From NCBI RefSeq assembly GCF_900169075.1, contig NZ_LT827015.1:682001-746000 (forward strand): a DNA stretch of 64,000 nt, written 5' to 3'. This document shows positions 44,321-53,064 of this stretch, one piece after another. The notes below the pieces were generated by a model. That model was not told the DNA's origin. It ran no database searches and worked only from the letters and a program-made list of their open reading frames with translations. The number at the start of each line of letters is the position of its first letter. The first letter of the stretch is position 1. The position numbers and the translations under genes are program-made. The stretch is from Chryseobacterium phocaeense. GTDB lineage: Bacteria > Bacteroidota > Bacteroidia > Flavobacteriales > Weeksellaceae.

Positions 44321-46000
44321 ATGTTAAATAAATATTCAAAAACATTCACACAAAACAGAAAGCAGCCGGCTGCAAAAGCAATGCTGTACGGAATAGGGTT
44401 TACAGAAGAAGATATGCACAAAGCCCAGATCGGGATTGCCAGCATGGGCTATGACGGAAATACCTGCAACATGCATCTGAATGACCTGGCCAAAGTGGTG
44501 AAAAAAGGAACCTGGGATCATGGGCTAGCCGGATTGATCTTCAACACCATCGGCGTAAGCGACGGAATGAGCAACGGTACAGACGGGATGCGTTATTCAC
44601 TGGTAAGCCGGGATGTGATTGCAGACAGCATCGAAGCCATCTGCGGAGCACAATACTATGACGGAATCATTGCCCTGCCCGGTTGTGACAAGAATATGCC
44701 GGGAACCATTATCGCGATGGGAAGACTGAACAGACCTTCCATCATGGTCTATGGCGGAACCATTGCTCCGGGATGCTATAAAAACGAAACGCTTAACATC
44801 GTTTCCGCTTTTGAAGCTTTGGGGAAGAAAATTGCAGGAGAAATTTCAGAAGAGGATTTTAACGGTGTGATTAAAAATTCCTGCCCCGGTGCCGGTGCCT
44901 GCGGAGGAATGTATACCGCGAATACGATGTCTTCAGCGATTGAAGCACTAGGCATGAGCCTTCCGTATTCATCCTCAAACCCAGCATTAAGCAAAGAAAA
45001 GCAGAACGAGTGTCTTGAAGCGGGAAAATACATTAGAATACTGCTGGAAAAAGACATCAAACCTTCAGATATTATGACCCGGAAAGCCTTTGAAAATGCG
45101 CTTCGTTTGATTGTTATTTTAGGCGGAAGCACCAACGCTGTATTGCATTTTATAGCCATGGCTAAAAGTGTTGGGATTTCCATTACCCAGGATGATTTTC
45201 AAAAGATGAGTGACTGTACATCCGTACTCGCAGACCTTAAACCCAGTGGGAAATACCTGATGCAGGACCTTCATGAACACGGCGGAACACCTGCTGTCAT
45301 GAAATATCTCCTGGAAGAAGGATTACTGCATGGCGATTGTCTCACAGTTACCGGAAAGACCCTCGCTGAAAATCTGGAAAATGTACCTGCGCTGGACTTT
45401 ACAAAGCAAAAGATCATCAGGCCTTTGTCAAATCCAATCAAAGAAACAGGACACCTAAGAATTCTCTATGGAAATCTTGCAGAAAAAGGAAGTGTCGCGA
45501 AAATAACCGGAAAAGAAGGTGAAAAATTCTCAGGAAAAGCAAGGGTATTTGATGGCGAGAAAAACCTGATCGAAGGTATTGAAAACGGAACAGTACAGCA
45601 CGGAGATGTCATTGTAATCCGCCATGAGGGGCCGAAAGGAGCTCCCGGAATGCCGGAAATGCTGAAACCAACGAGTGCCCTTATCGGAGCAGGCTTAGGC
45701 GGAAGTGTAGCGTTGATTACCGATGGCAGATTCAGTGGCGGAACCCATGGTTTTGTAGTAGGGCATATTACCCCGGAGGCCCATGAAGGCGGATTGATCG
45801 CTTTTGTAAAAGACAACGATCTGATTGAAATAGATGCTGTAAACAACACCATACAATTAAAAGTCTCCGAAGAAGAAATTGAACACAGGAAAAAAGGATG
45901 GCAAAAACCTGAGCTTAAAGTAAAAAAAGGATTGCTGTATAAATATGCGCTTACCGTATCATCAGCGGCTGAAGGTTGTGTAACGGATGAAATCACCTAA
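44321..46000 (+). CDS. ilvD: dihydroxy-acid dehydratase
   Basis: A 559-aa iron-sulfur enzyme that dehydrates the dihydroxy-acids of the valine and isoleucine branches. The cluster cysteines are Cys49 (DGNTCNMH), Cys122 (PGCDKNMPG) and Cys194 ([14 protein letters not shown]). The C-terminal [22 protein letters not shown] is typical. ATG 44309 would add four residues; 44321 (MLNKYS) fits the family N-terminus better. A 12-codon frame from 44293 ends over this start. It runs into the ilvB region with little gap. Confidence 0.95.
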   Translation: MLNKYSKTFTQNRKQPAAKAMLYGIGFTEEDMHKAQIGIASMGYDGNTCNMHLNDLAKVVKKGTWDHGLAGLIFNTIGVSDGMSNGTDGMRYSLVSRDVIADSIEAICGAQYYDGIIALPGCDKNMPGTIIAMGRLNRPSIMVYGGTIAPGCYKNETLNIVSAFEALGKKIAGEISEEDFNGVIKNSCPGAGACGGMYTANTMSSAIEALGMSLPYSSSNPALSKEKQNECLEAGKYIRILLEKDIKPSDIMTRKAFENALRLIVILGGSTNAVLHFIAMAKSVGISITQDDFQKMSDCTSVLADLKPSGKYLMQDLHEHGGTPAVMKYLLEEGLLHGDCLTVTGKTLAENLENVPALDFTKQKIIRPLSNPIKETGHLRILYGNLAEKGSVAKITGKEGEKFSGKARVFDGEKNLIEGIENGTVQHGDVIVIRHEGPKGAPGMPEMLKPTSALIGAGLGGSVALITDGRFSGGTHGFVVGHITPEAHEGGLIAFVKDNDLIEIDAVNNTIQLKVSEEEIEHRKKGWQKPELKVKKGLLYKYALTVSSAAEGCVTDEIT

Positions 46001-46010
46001 CAAAAATATA

Positions 46011-47738
46011 ATGAAGAACCAAAATGTATCCTTAGAAAAAGAAATCAGCGGAAGCAGGATCATCCTTGAAGCATTTATTCAGGAAGGGGTAAAAACCATA
46101 TTCGGATATCCGGGAGGGGCTATTATTCCGATTTATGATGCCCTTTACGACTATAAAGACCGGTTGGAGCATATTCTCGTCCGCCATGAGCAGGGCGCTG
46201 TTCATGCAGCGCAGGGGCTGGCCCGGGTTTCGGGAGAAGTAGGGGTGGTGCTGGCCACCAGCGGTCCCGGTGCAACCAATCTTGTGACAGGCTTAGCCGA
46301 TTCTTTGCTGGATAATACGCCTATCGTATGCATTACAGGACAGGTCTTTGAACATCTTTTAGGCACAGATGCATTTCAGGAAATAGACGTGATGAATGTC
46401 ACCAGCCCCGTTACCAAGTGGAATTACCAGGTGACCGATGCTGATGAACTTTCCGAAGTACTGGCTAAAGCATTCTATATCGCAAGATCCGGAAGACCAG
46501 GCCCGGTACTCATCGATGTCACAAAAAATGCCCAGCTGCAGAAGGTTATAAACAAAGGGTATGCTCCCTGTGAATTTTTAAGAAGCTACCGGCCGGACCC
46601 TGTTCCTGATATTGATTGCATAGAAAAAGCAGCTTTCCTGATCAATAATGCAGAAAAACCCTTCATTATAGCCGGACAGGGCATTATGTTAGGAAAAGCA
46701 GAAAAAGAATTCCTGCAGTTTGCAGAAAAATCAGGGATTCCTGTAGCATGGACGGTATTAGGAATGAGCACTATTCCTACCGATCATCCGCAGGCCACAG
46801 GAATGGTGGGAATGCATGGAAATTATGGGCCCAATATCCTTACCAATGAATGTGATGTTCTCATTGCTGTGGGAATGCGGTTTGATGACCGTGTAACCGG
46901 AAAGATTGATCAGTATGCAAAACAGGCGAGAATTATCCACCTCGACATTGACAAAGCAGAAATCAATAAAAATGTAAAAGTTGATGTACCGGTTTTAGGA
47001 AACTGTAAAGAAACCCTTCCGCTTCTTACTCAGCTGATAGAGCTCAAAACCTATCCTGAGTGGCACGAAAGATTTAAAGACTGCTATCAAACTGAACAAG
47101 TGAAACTGATCAATCATGAGCTCTATCCTTCATCAGGAGAAATTACCATGGGAGAAGTGATCCGGCATCTGAATGAAATAACAGGAGGAGAAGCCGTGAT
47201 CGTGACTGATGTAGGGCAGCACCAGATGGCCACATGCAGATATTCAGGTTTCAAGCATTCCCGAAGTAATATTACGAGTGGCGGATTGGGAACTATGGGA
47301 TTCTGTCTTCCTGCAGCTATAGGAGCTGCTTACGGAGAGACCCAACGACCGGTTATCGCGGTGACGGGTGACGGAGGAGCCCAGATGAATATTCAGGAAC
47401 TGGGAACGCTCATGCAGTACGGGCCCGAGATCAAGATCTTAATTCTTAATAACTGCTATCTGGGTATGGTAAGGCAATGGCAGGAGCTCTTCCATGAAGA
47501 AAGATATTCTTCGGTAGATATCCAGAGTCCGGATTTTGTTCAGGTAGCCAAAGGATATAACATTCCGGGGAAAAGGATTGTCCAGAGAGAAGAGCTGCAG
47601 GCGGGGCTTAAGGAAATGCTTCACACAAAAGGAGCTTTTCTTCTGGAAGTGATGACCGGAAAAGAGCACAATGTCTTTCCGATGATCCCTCAGGGGAAAA
47701 GTGTTTCGGAGATCGTGCTGAATCATGATAAAGTGTAA
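46011..47738 (+). CDS. ilvB: acetolactate synthase, large subunit
   Basis: A 575-aa thiamine-diphosphate enzyme making acetolactate and acetohydroxybutyrate. The N-terminal domain has FGYPGGAIIPIYDAL and the catalytic Glu60 (RHEQGAVHAAQG). The FAD-binding middle contains GMVGMHGN and VGMRFDDRVTGK. The C-terminal cofactor motif runs from GDGGAQMN to NNCYLGMVRQWQ. An in-frame ATG at 45987 overlaps ilvD by 14 bases; 46011 is preferred by family length. It is followed after 18 bases by its small subunit. Confidence 0.94.
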   Translation: MKNQNVSLEKEISGSRIILEAFIQEGVKTIFGYPGGAIIPIYDALYDYKDRLEHILVRHEQGAVHAAQGLARVSGEVGVVLATSGPGATNLVTGLADSLLDNTPIVCITGQVFEHLLGTDAFQEIDVMNVTSPVTKWNYQVTDADELSEVLAKAFYIARSGRPGPVLIDVTKNAQLQKVINKGYAPCEFLRSYRPDPVPDIDCIEKAAFLINNAEKPFIIAGQGIMLGKAEKEFLQFAEKSGIPVAWTVLGMSTIPTDHPQATGMVGMHGNYGPNILTNECDVLIAVGMRFDDRVTGKIDQYAKQARIIHLDIDKAEINKNVKVDVPVLGNCKETLPLLTQLIELKTYPEWHERFKDCYQTEQVKLINHELYPSSGEITMGEVIRHLNEITGGEAVIVTDVGQHQMATCRYSGFKHSRSNITSGGLGTMGFCLPAAIGAAYGETQRPVIAVTGDGGAQMNIQELGTLMQYGPEIKILILNNCYLGMVRQWQELFHEERYSSVDIQSPDFVQVAKGYNIPGKRIVQREELQAGLKEMLHTKGAFLLEVMTGKEHNVFPMIPQGKSVSEIVLNHDKV

Positions 47739-47756
47739 CATTTAAAACAGAATAAT

Positions 47757-48038
47757 ATGAAATCAGAACATAAAGAATACACCATCACAGCGTATACGGA
47801 AGATTATTTAGGGCTGATCGGAAGAATCAATACTATATTTTCCAGAAGAAGAATTTCTATTGTGAATTTCAATGTAGGTCCTTCCGAGATGGAAAAGATT
47901 AAAAAATTCGTCATCATTATCAGGGAAACAGAAGATTCGGTAGAGAAGATCACCCGGCAGATGGAAAAGCAGATAGATGTACTGCAGGTTCATTATCACA
48001 GAAATCCATACCTGACCGCAGTAGAACATGCAAGCTGA
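47757..48038 (+). CDS. ilvN: acetolactate synthase, small regulatory subunit (single ACT domain)
   Basis: A 93-aa protein consisting of one ACT domain: YTITAYTEDYLGLIGRINTIF, RRISIVNFNVGPSE, then KKFVIIIRETEDSVEKITRQMEKQIDVLQVHYH. ACT domains bind the end-product valine and activate the large subunit. Most IlvN/IlvH chains have a second C-terminal domain (about 160 aa); this one is as short as enteric IlvM. It lies tightly between ilvB and ilvC. Confidence 0.88.
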   Translation: MKSEHKEYTITAYTEDYLGLIGRINTIFSRRRISIVNFNVGPSEMEKIKKFVIIIRETEDSVEKITRQMEKQIDVLQVHYHRNPYLTAVEHAS

Positions 48039-48091
48039 TCAGAAAAATATCAAAAAAGACATATCATTAACAACAAATAAAAAAATAAGAA

Positions 48092-49138
48092 ATGGCAACA
48101 TTGAATTTTGGAGGAGTAGAAGAAAACGTAGTGACAAGAGAAGAATTTCCATTGGAGAAAGCTCGTGAAGTATTAAAAGATGAGGTAGTAGCAGTAATCG
48201 GTTACGGTGTACAGGGACCGGGACAGGCGCTTAACCAGAAAGATAACGGGATTAACGTCATTGTCGGACAGAGGAAAAATTCAAAATCATGGGATAAAGC
48301 TATTGCAGATGGTTTTGTACCTGGTGAAACATTATTCGAAATAGAAGAAGCCTTACAGAAAGGGACCATTATCTGTTATCTTTTGAGCGATGCCGCCCAG
48401 ATTGAATACTGGCCGAAAGTAAAACAGCACCTTACCCCCGGAAAAGCGCTGTATTTCTCTCATGGCTTCGGAATTACTTTTAACGAGCGTACGGGAATCG
48501 TTCCTCCGGTTGAGGTGGATGTGTTTTTAGTAGCTCCAAAAGGATCGGGAACCTCATTAAGAAGAATGTTCCTGCAGGATCGTGGACTGAACAGCAGTTT
48601 TGCCGTATATCAGGACGCTACGGGGAAAGCAAGGGAAAGAGTAACAGCTTTGGGAATTGCCATTGGAAGCGGTTATCTGTTTGAAACCGATTTTAAAAAA
48701 GAAGTATACAGCGATCTTGCCGGAGAAAGAGGAACATTGATGGGCGCTGTACAAGGGATATTTGCCGCACAATATGAAGTGCTGAGGAAAAACGGTCACA
48801 GTCCATCGGAAGCTTTTAATGAAACCGTAGAAGAACTGACGCAGTCGTTAATGCCATTAGTGGCAGAAAACGGAATGGACTGGATGTATGCGAACTGCAG
48901 TACCACCGCCCAAAGAGGAGCACTGGACTGGTGGAAACGATTCAGAGATGCCACTTCTCCTTTGTTTGAGGAGCTTTACGACAGTGTAGCAAAAGGAAAT
49001 GAGGCTCAAAGATCTATCGACAGCAACAGTAAATCGGATTACAGGGAAAAGCTGGAAGTTGAACTTACAGAGCTCAGAGAAAGTGAAATGTGGAGAGCCG
49101 GAAAAACGGTCCGCAGCCTGAGACCGGAGAATAATTAA
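48092..49138 (+). CDS. ilvC: ketol-acid reductoisomerase
   Basis: A 348-aa class I-length KARI that isomerises and reduces acetolactate using NADPH and Mg2+. The Rossmann motif GYGVQGPGQALN is at about residues 37-48. The cofactor-specificity loop GQRKNSKSWDKA lies near 58-69, with Arg/Lys/Ser fitting NADPH. VAPKGSGTSLRR follows, and the acidic metal ligands are in SDLAGERGTLMG and the following helices. Fifth gene of the operon; ilvA follows after 10 bases. Confidence 0.94.
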   Translation: MATLNFGGVEENVVTREEFPLEKAREVLKDEVVAVIGYGVQGPGQALNQKDNGINVIVGQRKNSKSWDKAIADGFVPGETLFEIEEALQKGTIICYLLSDAAQIEYWPKVKQHLTPGKALYFSHGFGITFNERTGIVPPVEVDVFLVAPKGSGTSLRRMFLQDRGLNSSFAVYQDATGKARERVTALGIAIGSGYLFETDFKKEVYSDLAGERGTLMGAVQGIFAAQYEVLRKNGHSPSEAFNETVEELTQSLMPLVAENGMDWMYANCSTTAQRGALDWWKRFRDATSPLFEELYDSVAKGNEAQRSIDSNSKSDYREKLEVELTELRESEMWRAGKTVRSLRPENN

Positions 49139-49148
49139 TCAATCGGCC

Positions 49149-50411
49149 ATGATGAAGGAAGAAACGTATCCGTCTGTTTTAGACAATGTTTATAAAGCAG
49201 CTGATAGGCTCAAAAATGTAGTGGTAAGAACCCCATTGGCCATTAATCATAATCTCTCTGGTATATATGAAGCGAAAATAAGTTTCAAAAGGGAAGACCT
49301 GCAACAGGTGAGATCCTATAAAATCAGGGGAGCGTACAATAAAATGGCAGTGATGTCACCTGAAGACCTTGCAAAGGGTGTAGTTTGTGCCAGTGCCGGA
49401 AACCACGCACAGGGAGTAGCTTTTGCCTGCAATGTAATGAAGGTGAAAGGAACCATTTTTATGCCTTTGCCTACGCCCGGCCAGAAACTTGAACAGGTGA
49501 AAATGTTCGGAGGAAGTTTTATAGATATTGTGCTTCACGGAGATACTTTTGATGAAGCGAAAGATGCGGCACAGGAATTCTGCAGGGAACAGCAGGGTAT
49601 ATTTATTCATCCGTTTGATGATCAGGATATTATTGACGGTCAGGCAACAGCTGCACTGGAAATTCTGGAGCAGTCGGATGAACCTGTTGATTACCTTTTC
49701 GTTCCTATCGGTGGTGGCGGCTTGGCTGCAGGTGCCTGTATCGTGTTTGAACAGTTATCTCCGCAGACAAAAATTATAGGCGTGGAACCTTCCGCTGCAG
49801 CCAGTATGAAAAAAGCACTGGAACAAGGGAAAACGGTACTTCTTGAAAAAATAAGCCGCTTCGTGGATGGAGCTGCTGTTCAGAAAGTAGGAGAGCTCAA
49901 TTTTGAGCACTGCAAAAATATCCTGCATGATATGGCAGTGGTAGATGAGGGAATGGTATGTGAAACCATTCTCTCCCTCTACAACAAGGATGCTGTGGTA
50001 GTGGAACCTGCAGGAGCTCTTTCTGTAGCTGCTTTGAGGAAATATAAGGAACAGATCAAAGGGAAAAATGTAGTGTGCATCATCAGCGGAAGTAACAATG
50101 ATATTACGAGGATGGAGGAAATTAAAGAAAAAGCGCTTTTATATGCCGGTTTGAAACATTATTTCCTGGTAAGGTTTGCCCAGCGTCCTGGAGCTCTTAA
50201 GAATTTTGTCTTGAATGTTCTGGGCCCGAATGATGATATTACTTTTTTTGAATATACTCAGAAGAATTCAAAGGAAAAAGGGATTGCTGTGGTGGGAATC
50301 GGATTGAAGCAGAAAGAGGATTTTGCGCCGTTGCTTCATCATATGAAAAAGTATGATTTCTTTGTCAATTATCTGAATAATGATCCTTCTTTAATGAATC
50401 TGTTGGTTTAA
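49149..50411 (+). CDS. ilvA: threonine ammonia-lyase, biosynthetic
   Basis: A 420-aa PLP enzyme that turns threonine into 2-oxobutanoate, the entry to isoleucine. PLP Lys58 is in RSYKIRGAYNKM, the phosphate loop is IGGGGLAAG at about 184, and SGSNNDITRMEE closes the catalytic domain. The last 90 residues (HYFLVRFAQRPGALKNFVLNV onward) form one ACT-like regulatory domain, so isoleucine feedback is likely. Last gene of the ilv operon. Repeat-rich sequence follows. Confidence 0.93.
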   Translation: MMKEETYPSVLDNVYKAADRLKNVVVRTPLAINHNLSGIYEAKISFKREDLQQVRSYKIRGAYNKMAVMSPEDLAKGVVCASAGNHAQGVAFACNVMKVKGTIFMPLPTPGQKLEQVKMFGGSFIDIVLHGDTFDEAKDAAQEFCREQQGIFIHPFDDQDIIDGQATAALEILEQSDEPVDYLFVPIGGGGLAAGACIVFEQLSPQTKIIGVEPSAAASMKKALEQGKTVLLEKISRFVDGAAVQKVGELNFEHCKNILHDMAVVDEGMVCETILSLYNKDAVVVEPAGALSVAALRKYKEQIKGKNVVCIISGSNNDITRMEEIKEKALLYAGLKHYFLVRFAQRPGALKNFVLNVLGPNDDITFFEYTQKNSKEKGIAVVGIGLKQKEDFAPLLHHMKKYDFFVNYLNNDPSLMNLLV

Positions 50412-50526
50412 AGTGTGAATTGATATTATTTTCATGCAAAATATTGGCAGATTGCAATGCAATTACGCAAGATTTTTTATACTACATGCTGAATAGGCTC
50501 AATGATTTTATCGGAGATAAAATTTA

Positions 50527-51178
50527 ATCACGCAGATTTTGCAGATCATGCAGATTTTTTAAGTACAGATCTTTTGAGGAGACTGCTTTTGAAACTGCAA
50601 GAAAATGACATAGGAAAATGGAGCGTTAAGAAAATTCTACTGTCCGAAGCGCGGCAAAGAGATTGAAATGAAGCAGCAATAGCAAATCCGCGCAGGTTTT
50701 AGAATTTTTAGAGAACAGGATTTATTTTTAGCGGAAGTTTCCCGGTCTTGAATTTTTGCTTTAAGACAAAAGAATATTAAACGTAAAAGACTATTAAAAA
50801 CTATCACGCAGATCTTACGGATAAAGCAGATTTTTATGTAGAAAATTGATTTTTGCAATCGCAAGAAAATGACATAGGAAAATGGAGCGTTAAGAAAATA
50901 AGTCCTGTGAACGTTAAAAAAATTCTACTGTCTGAGTGCGGCACAAATACAGAACCGAAGCAGCAATAGTACATCCGCACGAGTTTTAGAATTTTTAGAG
51001 AACAGGATTTATTTTTAGCGGAAGTTTCCCGGTCTTGAATTTTTGGTTCTTTTGTTTCAAGACAAAAGAATATGATATAAAAAGCGATTTTATTTATATG
51101 TGTCACACAGATTTTGCATATCATGCAGACTTTTTTAACCACAGATTTTCACAGATTGCCACAGATTTTTAAAAAGAT
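50527..51178. repeat. tandem copies of a ~280-bp dispersed repeat (two full, one partial)
   Basis: Unit A1 50527-50802, unit A2 50803-51099, partial A3 from 51103. Each full unit starts ATCACGCAGAT, then carries GACATAGGAAAATGGAGCG, a hairpin (A1 GCGCGG 50649-50654 with CCGCGC 50688-50693; A2 GTGCGG 50936-50941 with CCGCAC 50975-50980), TTTTTAGAGAACAGGATT, AGTTTCCCGGTCTTGAA and a closing ACAAAAGAA. The C-G to T-A change between A1 and A2 keeps the hairpin paired. No long frame fits. The whole 50412-51238 spacer is otherwise empty. Confidence 0.9.
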
Positions 51179-51238
51179 TCCATCGTCGCTTATGAACTAA
51201 GTTTGCAGACCTTCAGTCTGTTTGCAATGACAAAAAAG

Positions 51239-51271
51239 AAGACTCGGCGGCCCGAAGGGCCGCCGAGTCTT
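51239..51271 (-). terminator. M28 peptidase terminator
   Basis: A 15-bp stem (about 51240-51253 with 51257-51270) with a 3-base loop, followed on the minus strand by CTTTTTTG. It begins right at the peptidase stop codon. Confidence 0.92.
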
Positions 51272-52740
51272 TATCTTTCAAGCGTAAAATTCGGAATAAT
51301 CTTTGGGCGTTCAGCCTCGTTGGCAACCTTCCAGGATGTTCTGTACATCCACTCCGTCATTTTATAAAGCTTTTTGTAATTGATATTTTCAGATTCATCC
51401 TGCGGGGTATGGTACTGATCGTGCAGTACACTGGTGAAAAATACAGCAGGAATTCCGGCTTTTGCATACGGAAGATGGTCGCTTCTGAAGTAGAAATACT
51501 CCGCATGGTTCGGGGAATCCCAGTCTTTCAGATACTTGAATTTTGTACTTTCATTATTGGCCTCCTCAGCCATTCTAACCAGCTCCTCAGAATTTTTATG
51601 GGGTGCATTTCCTCCGAGAAGAGCAGCTTCGTTGTTATCATTTCTGCCGATCATATCCCCGTTCAGGACGGCAACAATTTTGTCTTTGGGAACTACAGGA
51701 TGGGCGGCATGCCATCTGGAACCCAGTAATCCTCTTTCTTCAGCGCCATGGAAAACAAAGAGAATGCTTCTTTTTCCCGGCTGTTTTTTATAGGCTCTGG
51801 CCATGGCAAGCATTGCGACGCAGGTACTGGCATTGTCGTCAGCACCATTATAAATCGTATCATTTTTTACGGGATGTCTGATTCCGTCATGATCCTGATG
51901 TCCGCTGAGCAGAACATATTCGTTTTTAAGAACAGGGTCGGTACCATCAATCTTTCCGATGATATTCACAGAAGGATATTTGTAAGTTTCCGTGATCAGG
52001 TTCAGAGATATTTTAGGATTGTTTTTTACCCACGCTGCATTTTCTCTTTTGATCCATACCACAGGAATATTGTCTGTTACTTTTTCTCTGAGGCCTTCCA
52101 CACCATACGTTCCTCTTGTCATTTGGGGAAGAACTTCCACCCAGCTTTTTTCAGAAATATCGTCTGTAATGAAAATCATTGCTTTGGCTCCCAGCTCAAC
52201 GGCTTTGGTGTAGTACTTTGCACGGACAAATCCGGGATATCTTCTGACAAACAGAGTCATTTCCTGGTCGATATTTTTATCAGATGCATTCACGGCAAGC
52301 ACTTTTCCTTTGACATTGAATTGGGAAAGTCCTTCCGGCTCTGTATTTCCGGCGTATACAATTTCAGAATCAATGGAGGAATTCACAGGTTCGGATACCA
52401 GGAAATCTTTCCAGAGCTTCAGGCTGTTGTTTCCGATTTTAAAGCTGCTTTGAGGGGTTACCTGATGCCTGTACATATCAAAAAACTGGAAAAATGTACC
52501 ATTATCGCCTGCAGGCTTCATTCCGGCTTCCTTAGCTTTGTCAGCAAGCCACATGGATACTTTCAGCTCATCCAAAGTTCCGGCTTCGCGTCCCCAGAAC
52601 TGATCTGCGGCCAATTCGTACATGTCTTTCCTTAAATCAGCTTCCTTAATAGCAGAAACCAGCGGTTTTTTATATTGCTGAGCATAACCTAAGCTGAAAA
52701 GAAGAAAAGCCAGTATAGAAAAAATAGCAATTCTATTCAT
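51271..52740 (-). CDS. M28 family zinc aminopeptidase-like protein, secreted
   Basis: A 489-aa exported metallopeptidase (signal MNRIAIFSILAFLLFSLGYAQ). A PA-like insert (about residues 130-255) precedes the M28 catalytic domain. Two-zinc ligands are visible: His and Asp in LLSGHQDHDG, Asp in YNGADDNAS, the catalytic/ligand Glu pair in FHGAEERGLLGS, Asp in LNGDMIGR and the last His in HDQYHTPQDE. It probably removes N-terminal residues from peptides in the periplasm. Its start lies 9 bases after a 78-aa gene, so they are one operon. Confidence 0.9.
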   Translation of the reverse strand: MNRIAIFSILAFLLFSLGYAQQYKKPLVSAIKEADLRKDMYELAADQFWGREAGTLDELKVSMWLADKAKEAGMKPAGDNGTFFQFFDMYRHQVTPQSSFKIGNNSLKLWKDFLVSEPVNSSIDSEIVYAGNTEPEGLSQFNVKGKVLAVNASDKNIDQEMTLFVRRYPGFVRAKYYTKAVELGAKAMIFITDDISEKSWVEVLPQMTRGTYGVEGLREKVTDNIPVVWIKRENAAWVKNNPKISLNLITETYKYPSVNIIGKIDGTDPVLKNEYVLLSGHQDHDGIRHPVKNDTIYNGADDNASTCVAMLAMARAYKKQPGKRSILFVFHGAEERGLLGSRWHAAHPVVPKDKIVAVLNGDMIGRNDNNEAALLGGNAPHKNSEELVRMAEEANNESTKFKYLKDWDSPNHAEYFYFRSDHLPYAKAGIPAVFFTSVLHDQYHTPQDESENINYKKLYKMTEWMYRTSWKVANEAERPKIIPNFTLER

Positions 52741-52749
52741 TAAAAATTT

Positions 52750-52986
52750 TTAATTGAAGTTAATCAATTTATCTGAAAACTGTTTTGAAAACTCCTTGCG
52801 GTCTTCCTCCAGTTTTTCCTTTTCAGAAGGAAGGATATAGTTGAAGAGGATTTTATCTTCATTGTCAAGGAATATAATTTCCTTTTCATTGCCATCGATC
52901 ATTTGCGAGAAAATTTCCCACATCGAGGTATCTTTCAGTTTTAATAATTCAAAAAACTGTTCTGCTTTTATTTCTATTTTCTGCAT
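52750..52986 (-). CDS. 78-aa acidic protein of unknown function
   Basis: A small soluble protein rich in Glu, Lys and Phe: IKAEQFFELLKLKDTSMWEIFSQMIDG, then EIIFLDNEDKILFNYILPSEKEKLEEDRKEF, mostly helical. No signal or membrane segment. It is directly upstream of the M28 peptidase gene and preceded by an 8-bp tandem repeat array where its promoter should lie. No family recognised. Confidence 0.6.
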   Translation of the reverse strand: MQKIEIKAEQFFELLKLKDTSMWEIFSQMIDGNEKEIIFLDNEDKILFNYILPSEKEKLEEDRKEFSKQFSDKLINFN

Positions 52987-52994
52987 GTTTTTGA

Positions 52995-53057
52995 TTTTAT
53001 GTATTTATGTATTTATGTATTTATGTATTTATGTATTTATGTATTTATGTATTTATG
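52995..53057. repeat. 8-bp microsatellite (GTATTTAT)7
   Basis: Seven perfect copies of GTATTTAT (53001-53056) plus a partial copy, in the 78-bp gap between the DUF5686 gene stop and the 78-aa gene start. Perfect copies suggest recent slippage. Confidence 0.97.
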
Positions 53058-53064
53058 ATTTTGC

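Noticed and set aside
44293..44331. A 12-codon frame before ilvD considered as a third ilv leader peptide
   Set aside because: It has no run of Ile, Val or Leu codons and no terminator follows. Kept only as a possible translational feature.
51748..52635. A 295-codon plus-strand frame
   Set aside because: It lies entirely antisense to the M28 peptidase gene, whose signal peptide and zinc ligands are clear. The antisense translation has no recognisable domain.
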